Source of the DNA: a virus
Virus record (IMG/VR): IMGVR_UViG_3300021498_000001
Span: 1 to 64,000 of that record
Strand: one strand, 5' to 3'
DNA length: 64,000 bases
The notes beneath the pieces are model-generated. The model saw only the letters and a program-made list of their open reading frames with translations, ran no database searches and was not told the DNA's origin. The translations under genes were made by a program, and so were the position numbers. Below, in pieces: positions 25,127 through 33,600 of this stretch. Position 1 is the first letter of the stretch. Every line of letters starts with the position of its first letter.

Positions 25127-25200
25127 AGAGCAGCCTAGACTGGACTAATTGGCAAAAAGAAGCCTCTAATAGCAGTACTAGGCTGCTCTAAAAGAGGCTT
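25127..25200 (+). promoter_or_regulatory. Attenuator-like overlapping hairpins
   Basis: A perfect 12-bp inverted repeat, AGAGCAGCCTAG (25127-25138) with CTAGGCTGCTCT (25178-25189), overlaps a second pairing of AAGCCTCT (25160-25167) with AGAGGCTT (25193-25200). The two helices cross, so they form a pseudoknot or are alternatives, as in transcription attenuators. The element directly follows the putative decoration gene and could reduce read-through into the sugar/sulfate gene pair. Confidence 0.55.
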
Positions 25201-25226
25201 AGTAATAAAGGCTAGGTTGGCTTTAA

Positions 25227-26429
25227 ATGGCACTAGCAACAGAATTTGAATACATCAATCCATCTCCATCCTTCTTTATTGTAACAGGTTGTCCTCGTTC
25301 TGGCACTACATTTTTGATTGAACAAATCAAAGAACACCTTAAAGTGCCAGTCTTGGGATATGATGACCTAGTCTTACATAGAGAATGGAAAACAGCAATA
25401 GAGGCCAATGCTATTCTTTTAGGAGATGTGTTTGCAGACCTTAGTAAAGGAGCACCTAAGGCTGAGGAAGTAGAAAAGCAATATCCAGAATTCAAAGAAT
25501 TTCTTGAGTCACATAAAGATGAGTTCAGTGAATATGGTCTTTATTTCTTCAAAGACCCAAGAATATGCTACACATGGCCATTCTGGATGAGATTATTTGA
25601 AATAAGAATAATTCACATTGTGAGAGATTTTGAGGGTGTCTTTAACAGCATAGACGAAATGGATAAAGTAGGAGATAAAGAGGTTAGATTCAGATGGATT
25701 AGACCAAGAGAAGAATGGCATGAGATTTGGGAAAATCATGTAAATGGAGCAAGAGAAAGCAATAAGTATGTGCCCTATCTAGAGATCCCATTTGAGTCAT
25801 TTGTGAAAGATCCTAAGCCTTGGCTTATAAAAATAGCAAAATTCGTGAAAGCACCTGAAAAGTGCCTCAATCTAGGAAGTGGTCTTGCACCCAGAGCAGG
25901 CAGTGAATGGGTAAATGTGGATTACAACAAGGATTATATACCACCTACCAAATATGATGTTTATGGAGTAGTTGCAGATTTGGAAAATCCCTTGCCTTTT
26001 AAAGATTATACTTATTCATTCATAGTTGCAAATCATGTCCTTGAGCATATCAAGAATTATGAACAATTGATGTGTGAAATATACAGAGTGCTCAAAATTG
26101 GAGGAAGATTAATTATCAGAGTTCCTTATGCATTCTGTCGTGCAGCGATTGCAGACCCCACTCATGTAAGACAATTTGTACCTGAGTCATTCTTTCATTT
26201 TTTACCAGAAAATTTAGGGCCAGTAGCTAATCCTAAGTTTTGGGGCACATTTAAGATTATAGATTTGGAAGTGATTAAGCATGACAGGCCAGAGATAGAC
26301 AGGGGTGAGGTAGGCAGCTACTATTCAGAGGTGTTTTGTGAAATGGAGAAAATCCCTAAACAACAACCTCCTAAGCCAAACTGGACTATAAGGCAAGAAG
26401 ATGAGCAAAGGCAAAGCAATCATATTTAG
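25227..26429 (+). CDS. Sulfotransferase-methyltransferase fusion, 400 aa
   Basis: Residues 15-200 form a PAPS-type sulfotransferase with the P-loop GCPRSGTTFL at 21-30 and a later IIHIVRDFEGVFNS motif like the 3'-phosphate binding region. Residues 210-385 form a SAM-dependent methyltransferase: LNLGSGLAPRAG, an acidic VNVDY, VADLENPLPF, and the type-11 signature VANHVLEHIKNYEQLM with RVLKIGGRLIIRVP. The enzyme could sulfate and methylate a glycan or virion surface group. It overlaps the next gene, a GT9-like glycosyltransferase, by 29 nt. Confidence 0.82.
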   Translation: MALATEFEYINPSPSFFIVTGCPRSGTTFLIEQIKEHLKVPVLGYDDLVLHREWKTAIEANAILLGDVFADLSKGAPKAEEVEKQYPEFKEFLESHKDEFSEYGLYFFKDPRICYTWPFWMRLFEIRIIHIVRDFEGVFNSIDEMDKVGDKEVRFRWIRPREEWHEIWENHVNGARESNKYVPYLEIPFESFVKDPKPWLIKIAKFVKAPEKCLNLGSGLAPRAGSEWVNVDYNKDYIPPTKYDVYGVVADLENPLPFKDYTYSFIVANHVLEHIKNYEQLMCEIYRVLKIGGRLIIRVPYAFCRAAIADPTHVRQFVPESFFHFLPENLGPVANPKFWGTFKIIDLEVIKHDRPEIDRGEVGSYYSEVFCEMEKIPKQQPPKPNWTIRQEDEQRQSNHI

Positions 26430-27426
26430 AGGTTATAAGGCAATAGGAGATGCACTTTACACTTCTCCTTTGCCTAGGCTTATGAAAGAAGATGAATATG
26501 AGCAAGTAGATGTTGCATGCTGGGAATCAAACCAGCAAGTGTTTTGGAACAATCCTTATGTGGATAACATCAGGGTATTTCCAGATGACCTAAGCGAAGA
26601 AGAATTTGAGCATTACTACAATGAATGGCACAAAGAATATGATGTGATTGTAGATTTGAGATATACAATAGAAAGCAAGTATCTCTTTCGCACAGATGCT
26701 CCTTTGCCCTCTTTAGAGGAAAGAAGAAAGAAAAATAAAGGAGTGAATTATTACAAAGAGACAATGAGAGTTGCAGGATATAAGTTAGATAAAGGAAGGC
26801 CAGAATTATATCTTTCCAAAGAAGAAGAAAAGATATTGCAAGACTTCAAAAAAGAGAATCCAAAATTTGTAATTTGGCAGTTGTATGGCTCATCCAATGC
26901 AAAACAGCTTGTTCGTGCTCCTTTATGGATAACTGAGATTATGAAAAGAGTGCCTGACTGCAAACATTACTTGGTAGGTCATGCTCATTTCAGCACTAAA
27001 AGATTATTTGGCTCAGATAAAGTCAAATGCATGGCGGGTATTTGGGGCTTGAGAACATCTATGCTTATGTGCAAATATGCAAATTTAGTAGTCGGGCCTG
27101 AATCTGCTATAACTAATGCTTCGGGTGCTTTTGATACACCGAAATTTATAATGTATTCAGGCACTTTGCCAGAAAATTTAGGCGGAGATTTTGAAAATCA
27201 CTTTGCATTTTGCCCTAAATGTGAATGTTATCCCTGCTACAAAATAAGCATAAGCCCAAAAGAGGTTTGGAACTTGAAGAAAAGAAGGCTTGCTTATGCA
27301 AACATGGAAGAGTGCAGAGTGAAAGACCCATTTGATTGTTACAGATATTTAGGATTTAAATGCACACTAAGCCTTCCAGAACAAGAAATTATAGAGAAGG
27401 CTGTGGATATATTAAAGCATAGTTAG
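26401..27426 (+). CDS. GT9-like (heptosyltransferase family) glycosyltransferase, 341 aa
   Basis: The start (AIIFRGYKAIGDALYTSPL, then VDVACWESNQQVFWNNPYVDNI) and the C-terminal VVGPESAITNASGAFDTPKFIMY match glycosyltransferase family 9, which uses nucleotide sugars in the ADP-heptose transferase fold. A Cys-rich CPKCECYPCYK insert near residue 275 resembles that of other phage and host GT9 proteins. With the upstream fusion enzyme it probably modifies glycans of the virion or the host surface. Confidence 0.78.
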   Translation: MSKGKAIIFRGYKAIGDALYTSPLPRLMKEDEYEQVDVACWESNQQVFWNNPYVDNIRVFPDDLSEEEFEHYYNEWHKEYDVIVDLRYTIESKYLFRTDAPLPSLEERRKKNKGVNYYKETMRVAGYKLDKGRPELYLSKEEEKILQDFKKENPKFVIWQLYGSSNAKQLVRAPLWITEIMKRVPDCKHYLVGHAHFSTKRLFGSDKVKCMAGIWGLRTSMLMCKYANLVVGPESAITNASGAFDTPKFIMYSGTLPENLGGDFENHFAFCPKCECYPCYKISISPKEVWNLKKRRLAYANMEECRVKDPFDCYRYLGFKCTLSLPEQEIIEKAVDILKHS

Positions 27427-27435
27427 GAGGATAAT

Positions 27436-27741
27436 ATGATTGGTGGAGTTACTATAGAAGAATACGATGCTTATGATAAAGAAACAATTACTGTAAGTTC
27501 GTCAGTAGTTGGATTTTCGAGCAGCAAGATTACAAATTGTAAGATTGCATACTGTACTCTTGATCCAAGTGCTGGCGCTATAAGATATTGGATGGACGGG
27601 TCAAATCCCACTTCAAGCGAAGGACATTATGTAGCTGCAGGAGGCAGTTTTACTATCTCGGGAAACAATAATATTCGCAATTTCAAAGCTATAAGAGCGG
27701 GTGCTGATGACGGTAAATTACAGGTAACTTACAAGAAATGA
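27436..27741 (+). CDS. Small virion-type beta protein, 101 aa
   Basis: Beta-rich protein with IRYWMDGSNPTSSEGHYVAAG and NIRNFKAIRAGADDGKLQV. This pattern (DGxxPT...G...GG.F.I.G...F.AI) is often seen in small phage structural domains of the head-tail region. The stop overlaps the next start as ATGA. Confidence 0.6.
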   Translation: MIGGVTIEEYDAYDKETITVSSSVVGFSSSKITNCKIAYCTLDPSAGAIRYWMDGSNPTSSEGHYVAAGGSFTISGNNNIRNFKAIRAGADDGKLQVTYKK

Positions 27742-28274
27742 GAATCCCAGCTAAATTAGAAAATATAAGCAGAGTTTTGGAACAAATTAAAAAGAATATA
27801 ACTATGGAAATTGAAAAAGCAGGCAGGGAAACAACAGAAAATATTACCCAATCTGCAATGGATTTAATGAAAGAACATGCTCCTGTTGCTTTTGGTGCAT
27901 TGAAAGACTCCATAGGAAAGAGACTTGTGTATGGATATCCTGTTATGTATGGCATAAGTGCAACAGGTTTAAAAAGACCTTCTGTAGGATATGCGGAAGC
28001 AGTTGAATATGGAGTAAAAGCAAGTGCTTATGGATATACAGTACATGGAAGGCATTATGAAGGTGTGCCTCCTTGGGGCAGAGGTTCAAGACTTTATGAA
28101 TGGGTAAGACTAAGAGGACTTGCTCCTTTCTTATCAACCTCTGCAAGGATAGCTAGAAAGATAGGAGAGAAAGGGATACCTGCAAAGCACTTTGTGAAAA
28201 AATCTCATTCTGTTTTGGTTGGACTTGTGCCAGATACTGTAAAGAGAGTTTTTGATAAACACTTGCATTTTTAA
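27738..28274 (+). CDS. HK97 gp10-like head-tail component, 178 aa
   Basis: A helical start (ISRVLEQIKKNITMEIEKAG) is followed by APVAFGALKDSIGKRL and GYAEAVEYGVKA, the pattern of HK97 gp10/minor capsid-tail completion proteins, where strands follow an N-terminal helix. Its place ahead of a terminator-type and tail tube gene fits. Overlaps the upstream gene by 4 nt. Confidence 0.68.
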   Translation: MRIPAKLENISRVLEQIKKNITMEIEKAGRETTENITQSAMDLMKEHAPVAFGALKDSIGKRLVYGYPVMYGISATGLKRPSVGYAEAVEYGVKASAYGYTVHGRHYEGVPPWGRGSRLYEWVRLRGLAPFLSTSARIARKIGEKGIPAKHFVKKSHSVLVGLVPDTVKRVFDKHLHF

Positions 28275-28283
28275 GGCAAGGCA

Positions 28284-28733
28284 ATGAGTTTAAGTACAAT
28301 TAGAAGTGAGATTAAATCGATTTTAGAAGGCATAAGTGGAATAGGCAAGGTGTATGACTATCTGCGATGGGATACAAGAGATTGGAAGGGATTCTTTAAC
28401 TTATTCAAATCCAATGGCTCTTATCATGGATGGATGATTACAAGAACAAGCACAACAGAAAATAGAAGGTTTGAAACAGACCATAATTTGAGGACTTATA
28501 CATTTAAAATAGTAGGCTTTTATCCTTTGAACGATGCAAAGGCAACAGAGAAGACATTTCAAGACTTAATAGAGTCAATATGCACAACATTTAGAACAAA
28601 TTACAATTTAAATGGAAAGTGCTTAGATTCAGACCCACCTGAAGTGAGTGTTGTAGAAAATAGAATGTTTGGCTCTATTGTTGCACACTATGCAGAGATT
28701 ATACTTAGAGTAAGAGAAAGAATTACACTATAA
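28284..28733 (+). CDS. Putative tail terminator protein, 149 aa
   Basis: The alpha-beta pattern (STIRSEIKSILEGISGIGKV, DWKGFFNLF, RTYTFKIVGFYPLNDAKATE, YAEIILRVRE) and its place before the tail tube gene match tail terminator/neck proteins of siphophages. No unique motif exists for this family. Confidence 0.6.
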   Translation: MSLSTIRSEIKSILEGISGIGKVYDYLRWDTRDWKGFFNLFKSNGSYHGWMITRTSTTENRRFETDHNLRTYTFKIVGFYPLNDAKATEKTFQDLIESICTTFRTNYNLNGKCLDSDPPEVSVVENRMFGSIVAHYAEIILRVRERITL

Positions 28734-28744
28734 GGAGGCTTGAA

Positions 28745-28876
28745 ATGGGCAAGATGAAATTTCAAAGCAGAGCAGGTGGACATTACTCTCCTGCTCCTCC
28801 TAAGCCTAAAGCAAAGACTAAAGCAAAGAAAGAAGTCAAAGCAAAGAAAGAAACAAAGGAAGGAGGTGACAAGTAA
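28745..28876 (+). CDS. Small Lys/Ala-rich protein, 43 aa
   Basis: ATG at 28745 follows AAGGAGGC. The frame codes SRAGGHYSPAPP followed by repeats of KAK, KKE and KET and ends on TAATG shared with the tail tube gene. The AGGAGGTG in its last codons is the ribosome site of that gene. It may be a tail tube cofactor or simply a coupling ORF. Confidence 0.6.
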   Translation: MGKMKFQSRAGGHYSPAPPKPKAKTKAKKEVKAKKETKEGGDK

Positions 28877-29850
28877 TGTCCTTATTAACAAGAAGAAGTG
28901 TTGTATTGGCAAAGATTGAGAGCAATTATGGAACGGATGCAAGCCCAGGAACAGCGGATGCTATTCTTTGTACCGCTCCTAGTGTTACTCCTTCGGGTGA
29001 CTTGCTCACAAGAGATTTTGTAAGAAGCTCTATCTCTCCTTATCCTCATGTTATCGGTGCAAAGACAGTAGAGGTTACATTTGATACTGAGATTAAAGGT
29101 TCAGGTACAAACTCAAGCACTTCTACAAGTGACATTATTCCTGAAATAGGAGTCTTATTCAGGGCATGTGGATTGAGCGAAAGCGTGACTTATGGCTCTA
29201 CTTCAGGTACTCCTACTACTTATTCAGATTTAACTGCTTCTTATCAGCCAATTTCTACAAACTTTGAGAGCGCCACTCTCTATGTCTATTTCGATGGTGT
29301 GTTGCATAAGGTTGTAGGTTGCAGAGGTACTTGTGTATTGACACTCGATGCAGGTGCATTTCCTAGAATTAGCTGGACATTTAGAGGTCTGTATCAGGAT
29401 GTTGTCGATGCCAGCTTGGTGACAGGAGAATATGACGATACTCAGCCACCTATTGTTGAATCCTTGAACCTGAAACTCGATTCTTTCTCCCCCAAAGTAC
29501 AGTCAATTACTCTTGATTTGGCAAATACTCTTACTGAGATTAGAGATGTCAATTCAAGCGAAGCCATGCGTGAGATTACAATTACAAACAGGGATGCAAA
29601 TGGAAGAATCAATCCTGAGATGGAACTTGTTGCTACTTATGACTTCTTTGGAATCTGGAAAAATGCAACAAAGAAATCTCTAAGCTGTACCATTGGAAGC
29701 GCAGGTGGAAATAAGATTATAATCTCTTGTCCTACAATTCAGGAGAACAGTTTGGCTTATGCAGATAGGGATGGAATCAGGGCACTAGATATTCCTATCA
29801 AGTTGGCAAGTGAGAGTGGAGATAATGAGATAACAATTAAATTTGTATAA
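28876..29850 (+). CDS. Major tail tube protein, 324 aa
   Basis: A Ser/Thr/Gly-rich beta protein (TRRSVVLAKIESNYGTDASPG, then DLLTRDFVRSSISPYPHVIG, TVEVTFDTEIKG) in the place of the siphophage tube gene, before the chaperone pair and tape measure. The N-terminal pattern VLAKIESNYGTDA is typical of long tube proteins. A hairpin follows its stop, as for abundant structural genes. Confidence 0.78.
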   Translation: MSLLTRRSVVLAKIESNYGTDASPGTADAILCTAPSVTPSGDLLTRDFVRSSISPYPHVIGAKTVEVTFDTEIKGSGTNSSTSTSDIIPEIGVLFRACGLSESVTYGSTSGTPTTYSDLTASYQPISTNFESATLYVYFDGVLHKVVGCRGTCVLTLDAGAFPRISWTFRGLYQDVVDASLVTGEYDDTQPPIVESLNLKLDSFSPKVQSITLDLANTLTEIRDVNSSEAMREITITNRDANGRINPEMELVATYDFFGIWKNATKKSLSCTIGSAGGNKIIISCPTIQENSLAYADRDGIRALDIPIKLASESGDNEITIKFV

Positions 29851-29870
29851 TTGCCTCTGTTTGAGGCAAT
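29850..29870 (+). terminator. Hairpin after the tail tube gene
   Basis: ATTGCCTC and GAGGCAAT form a perfect 8-bp stem with a 5-nt loop directly at the stop codon of the tail tube gene. It has no T tract, so it is more likely a partial terminator or a 3'-end stabiliser. Confidence 0.5.
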
Positions 29871-29892
29871 AAGATTAAATAGGAGGTAAGGG

Positions 29893-30351
29893 ATGCCAAA
29901 TTATGAAGGTTTTGACTTATCTTTAGATGAAGAGGTAATCGTGCTTATAGATACACAGCACGGAAAGGAATTTGAACTCAAGCATTATGTAAGAAGGCCC
30001 AAGACCTCAGAGTTTAAAGAATATAGAAAGAGAATGAGTGAATTTAGAGGCGGATTGAGACGATTTAAGTGGGAAGATAGAACAACAGATGCTGCAGAGT
30101 GGTTGTATAGAAAGATTATACAAAGAGTAGAGGGCTACACTCTTTCTGCTTATGGAAATAAAAGTGTAATGGATATTACAAGAGAAGAATTAGAAGAAAT
30201 AAGTCAGCGTCGTGGAGAGAGATATGAGTCTTGGGTGGATTTAATCCCACCTAGGCATAAGATGTTTGTAATAGATAGAGTTGCTGGCTTGGTGGTTGAA
30301 GGTGAGACTGAAATGGAGGAGCAATTGGGGGAATCTTTAAGCGGAGCCTAA
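29893..30351 (+). CDS. Tail assembly chaperone, short form (G-like), 152 aa
   Basis: Located between the tube and tape measure genes, where siphophages code the chaperone that coats the tape measure during assembly. The sequence is charged (FELKHYVRRPKTSEFKEYRKR, then ITREELEEISQRRGERYESW). ATG follows AGGAGG. A G5 run at 30327-30331 near its end allows a -1 shift into the longer product. Confidence 0.72.
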   Translation: MPNYEGFDLSLDEEVIVLIDTQHGKEFELKHYVRRPKTSEFKEYRKRMSEFRGGLRRFKWEDRTTDAAEWLYRKIIQRVEGYTLSAYGNKSVMDITREELEEISQRRGERYESWVDLIPPRHKMFVIDRVAGLVVEGETEMEEQLGESLSGA

Positions 30352-30635
30352 GATACAGCTGCGATCCCAAAACTTGTGATGCATATAGGATTTCAGGTGG
30401 AAAGGCTTGTAAAAGTTGTCCCAACAATCCAGAGAATTGGCAAAAAGACCTTGACCCAAATTGGATTGCTTATTCAAACTACATAATTTGGTTGCATACT
30501 CTAAAGAGTATAGGGTGCACCTTCTTAATGGATGACCTATCTCTTTCTGAGTGGAAGGCACTAGAGATTCTAGAGAGAGAAATCAAACTTAAAGAAAAAG
30601 AAGAAATGGAGAAAATTAAGAAAGGAAGGAAGTAA
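29893..30635 (+). CDS. Tail assembly chaperone, -1 frameshift form (GT-like), about 247 aa
   Basis: The -1 frame stays open from the G5 run (30327-30331) to TAA at 30633-30635, which overlaps the tape measure start as TAATG. The extension adds SLRYSCDPKTCDAYR, KACKSCPNNPENW and a helical charged end. It has no start codon of its own, and 743 nt fits one -1 step. It contains four cysteines in C-x4-C...C-x2-C spacing that may bind metal. This matches the conserved programmed frameshift in tail chaperone genes. Confidence 0.78.
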
Positions 30636-33600
30636 TGGCTGGCTATGACGTTAGTATCACCATAACCACACGCTGGAGAGAAGCAGGCAAACCTCCTTCT
30701 CCTGAGCCTGTTCAAAAAACAGAGCAGGCAGTAAGGCGTACTACGGCTGCACTCAAGGAGCAGCAGAGTATTCTGGCAAGATTCATCCGCAATTGGAAAA
30801 ACACCTTTGCTGTTTTCGCTGCAGGATATGTAAGCGTTGTAGCTTTCCTAGAAGTGTTGCGTCTTATGAGTCAGACTATTGCGGGTGGAATCCAAAAAAT
30901 TGCAGAATTTGAGTCTGCTGTCGCTTCTCTTACAGCAAGATTAATGTCATTGATAGGAGTTAGGCCTGGAGAAAGTCTGTCTGCAGGTTGGGATAGACTA
31001 ACAGAGTATGTGAAGAATGTCTATAATTGGGCTATCAAGTTGGATGCTCAATTTAGCGGGACTACTGAAGAATTAATGGAGGCATTTAGAGCATTGGCAG
31101 ATCAAGGCATTATTTTAAATGTTCAAGCCGAAGAACATCGCAAGGCTTGGCTTGCTATTGCAGAAGCTGCTAAAGCTGTGAATCCTCATATCAGAAGACA
31201 GGGACAAATGTATCAAGAAATTAGAGCTTGGGTGCAAGGAATTGTGAGACAGGGAAATGAGCTTGCAAGACAATCAGAAGCAATGATTCCTAACTATAAA
31301 GAGCAAGTCAAGCTACTTGCAAGTGCTGATGAGTGGGTGCAGTTTATCAATACTCATTTCTTAGGTTACTTAGTCTTGTCCAAAAAGATAGGTGATACTT
31401 GGGATGCAGTAGTTTCAACTTTTGAAAGCTACTTTACTCTCCTGCAAAGAATGGGACTCAGGCCCTTGTTTGAAACATTGAAGAATATCATTGCCAGCAT
31501 GGCTGATTATCTAAGAAAACATCTTGTGCCTCTTAGTCTCAATTTTGCTGCTATCTGGAAAGCAATTGGGCCTGCAATTCAATTGATAGCAGATATTTTT
31601 GGAATCATATTTAAGACAGTAAGTGCCTTGTCTCCTATTATTGCTGCATTCACTCATGCGGTTGGCACTTTGGCATCCTTATTCAGAGTGCCTCTAAAAT
31701 TATTCTCTATGCTTTTAGATAATGCAATAGAATATGAAACTCATTTATATAAGATTGAAGAGCAGCAGAAAAAGACTTTCGCTATAAGTGAAGAAGAAAG
31801 AAGACTATTGGAATTAAGAAAAAAGGAAGAACAGATTGATTTAACTAAACCTCTACAATTAGCAGAAGAAGCAGAATATGAATTATTAGCAGCAGCTAAA
31901 AGTGCTACTTATGCAAGAATAGAACTAAAGCGAAGAGAAGTCAAAGACGCTATTGAGGCCATCCAGAAGAAAATAAAGGCATTGCTATTGGTGGAAGAAC
32001 TGGAATCTAAGGTAGCTAAGCAAGGCATGAAGGAAGCAGAAGAAAGGCGCAGGAAATGGGAGAGTGACTATAAAGAATGGGTTAGACTCAATTCAGAGCT
32101 TAGTCAATTGCAACAGAGATTATATCGAATGCCTCTTGGAGGTGGAGCTGAAGCGGGAGAAATCATGTCTCGAATAAGGCAAATTCAATCTAGAATATTA
32201 GGACTATCAGAAAGCCTCAATAAATATAATAAAGCTCAAGAAGACTATGTAGAGCATGCTGAAAAGGCCAAAGAAGCTGATGAAAAAATAGCAACACTCA
32301 GAAAAAAACTCGTTACATTAAATAAATATCTTGCACTTCTCAATGAAAAATTAGCAGAGGAAGAAAAAAAGATAGCAGAAGAAAAGGAGAAAAATGCACA
32401 AAAAGAGTTGCTGAATATTAAGAAACTTTCTGATGCTTATGCTGCCTTGGCAGCAGATTATGAAAGATATCAAACTCAAATGGCTACAGTTACAGAAGAC
32501 CTAGCAACAGAAAGATTGAGAATAGAATCTGAATTGACAGGCAGTCTAGAGGCTCAATATCGCTATCGAGTACAACAAGTGGAAAGATGGGAAGCTGAAA
32601 AATGGAATCGAGTCAAATCTATTCAAGAGAGCATGCTGAAAAAAATAGATAATATGAGGCGTCAAATAGAAGAGCAAAGAGCTAAGGAAAACAGAGAGCT
32701 TAGACTGGATGAAGCTGCCACGCTTGTTGACCTCGAAATAAAGGAAATGGAGATTTATAAGGATGTGCAAGAAAAGAAAGTTGAGATAGCAAGAATTGCT
32801 GCTGAAAAGGAGAAGCAGATTTTTCTAGATACGTATGGGTATGCAATTAATTTGGGAGAAATGCTTGAAAGTACTGTTGCAGATGCTTTCGAAGGAATAG
32901 TTCTAGGTACTCGTAAACTCGAAGATGTGTTTACAGCTATGAGAGATGTGATTGTGGAACGCTTTTCTAGAATGTTTGCAAGAATGATAAGAGACAAACT
33001 AGATTTTGATACATTTTGGGTTGTCAATGTGGAGAACATGCCAAAACAGTTTGAAAAGTCTGTCTTTAATATAAGAAGTATCTGGAACTCCCTGATGAAC
33101 TGGATGACAAGCTCTATAGGTAAACTCACAGGAGCAATTGGCACCATTGGATATGGCATTGCTGGAATGGTGGGAGGAGAGCCTTGGAGAGCAATAGGTG
33201 GAACAGCTGCAACAGCAGCTATGCTTACAGGGCATCCTGTTATTGCAGTCGCTACAATTACAACAGCAGAGATTGCAAGAGCAATATTTAAGGGAAGAGT
33301 AGAATGGGTATCTGTAGGAGCACCTGCTGCAGGAATGGCGGGAACAAGAATCGGACTTGAGAGAGGATGGTGGGAAAGCATGTCCACCTTCTGGAAGATT
33401 AGTTTGTCATTTCTTACTGGATGGATACCTATATTTGGTAGTATTTTTGGCAGAAAATGGCCTACAATTAGAGGTACTCTAGAAGCCTCTCTAACCTTCT
33501 TAACAGAAGCATCTCAAATAGCAGATGAATATGCAGAAGAAATAAGCAAGGTTTCAGGTGGAACAAAGGGACGAGTAAGATTTGAAGAAGCCACAGAAAA

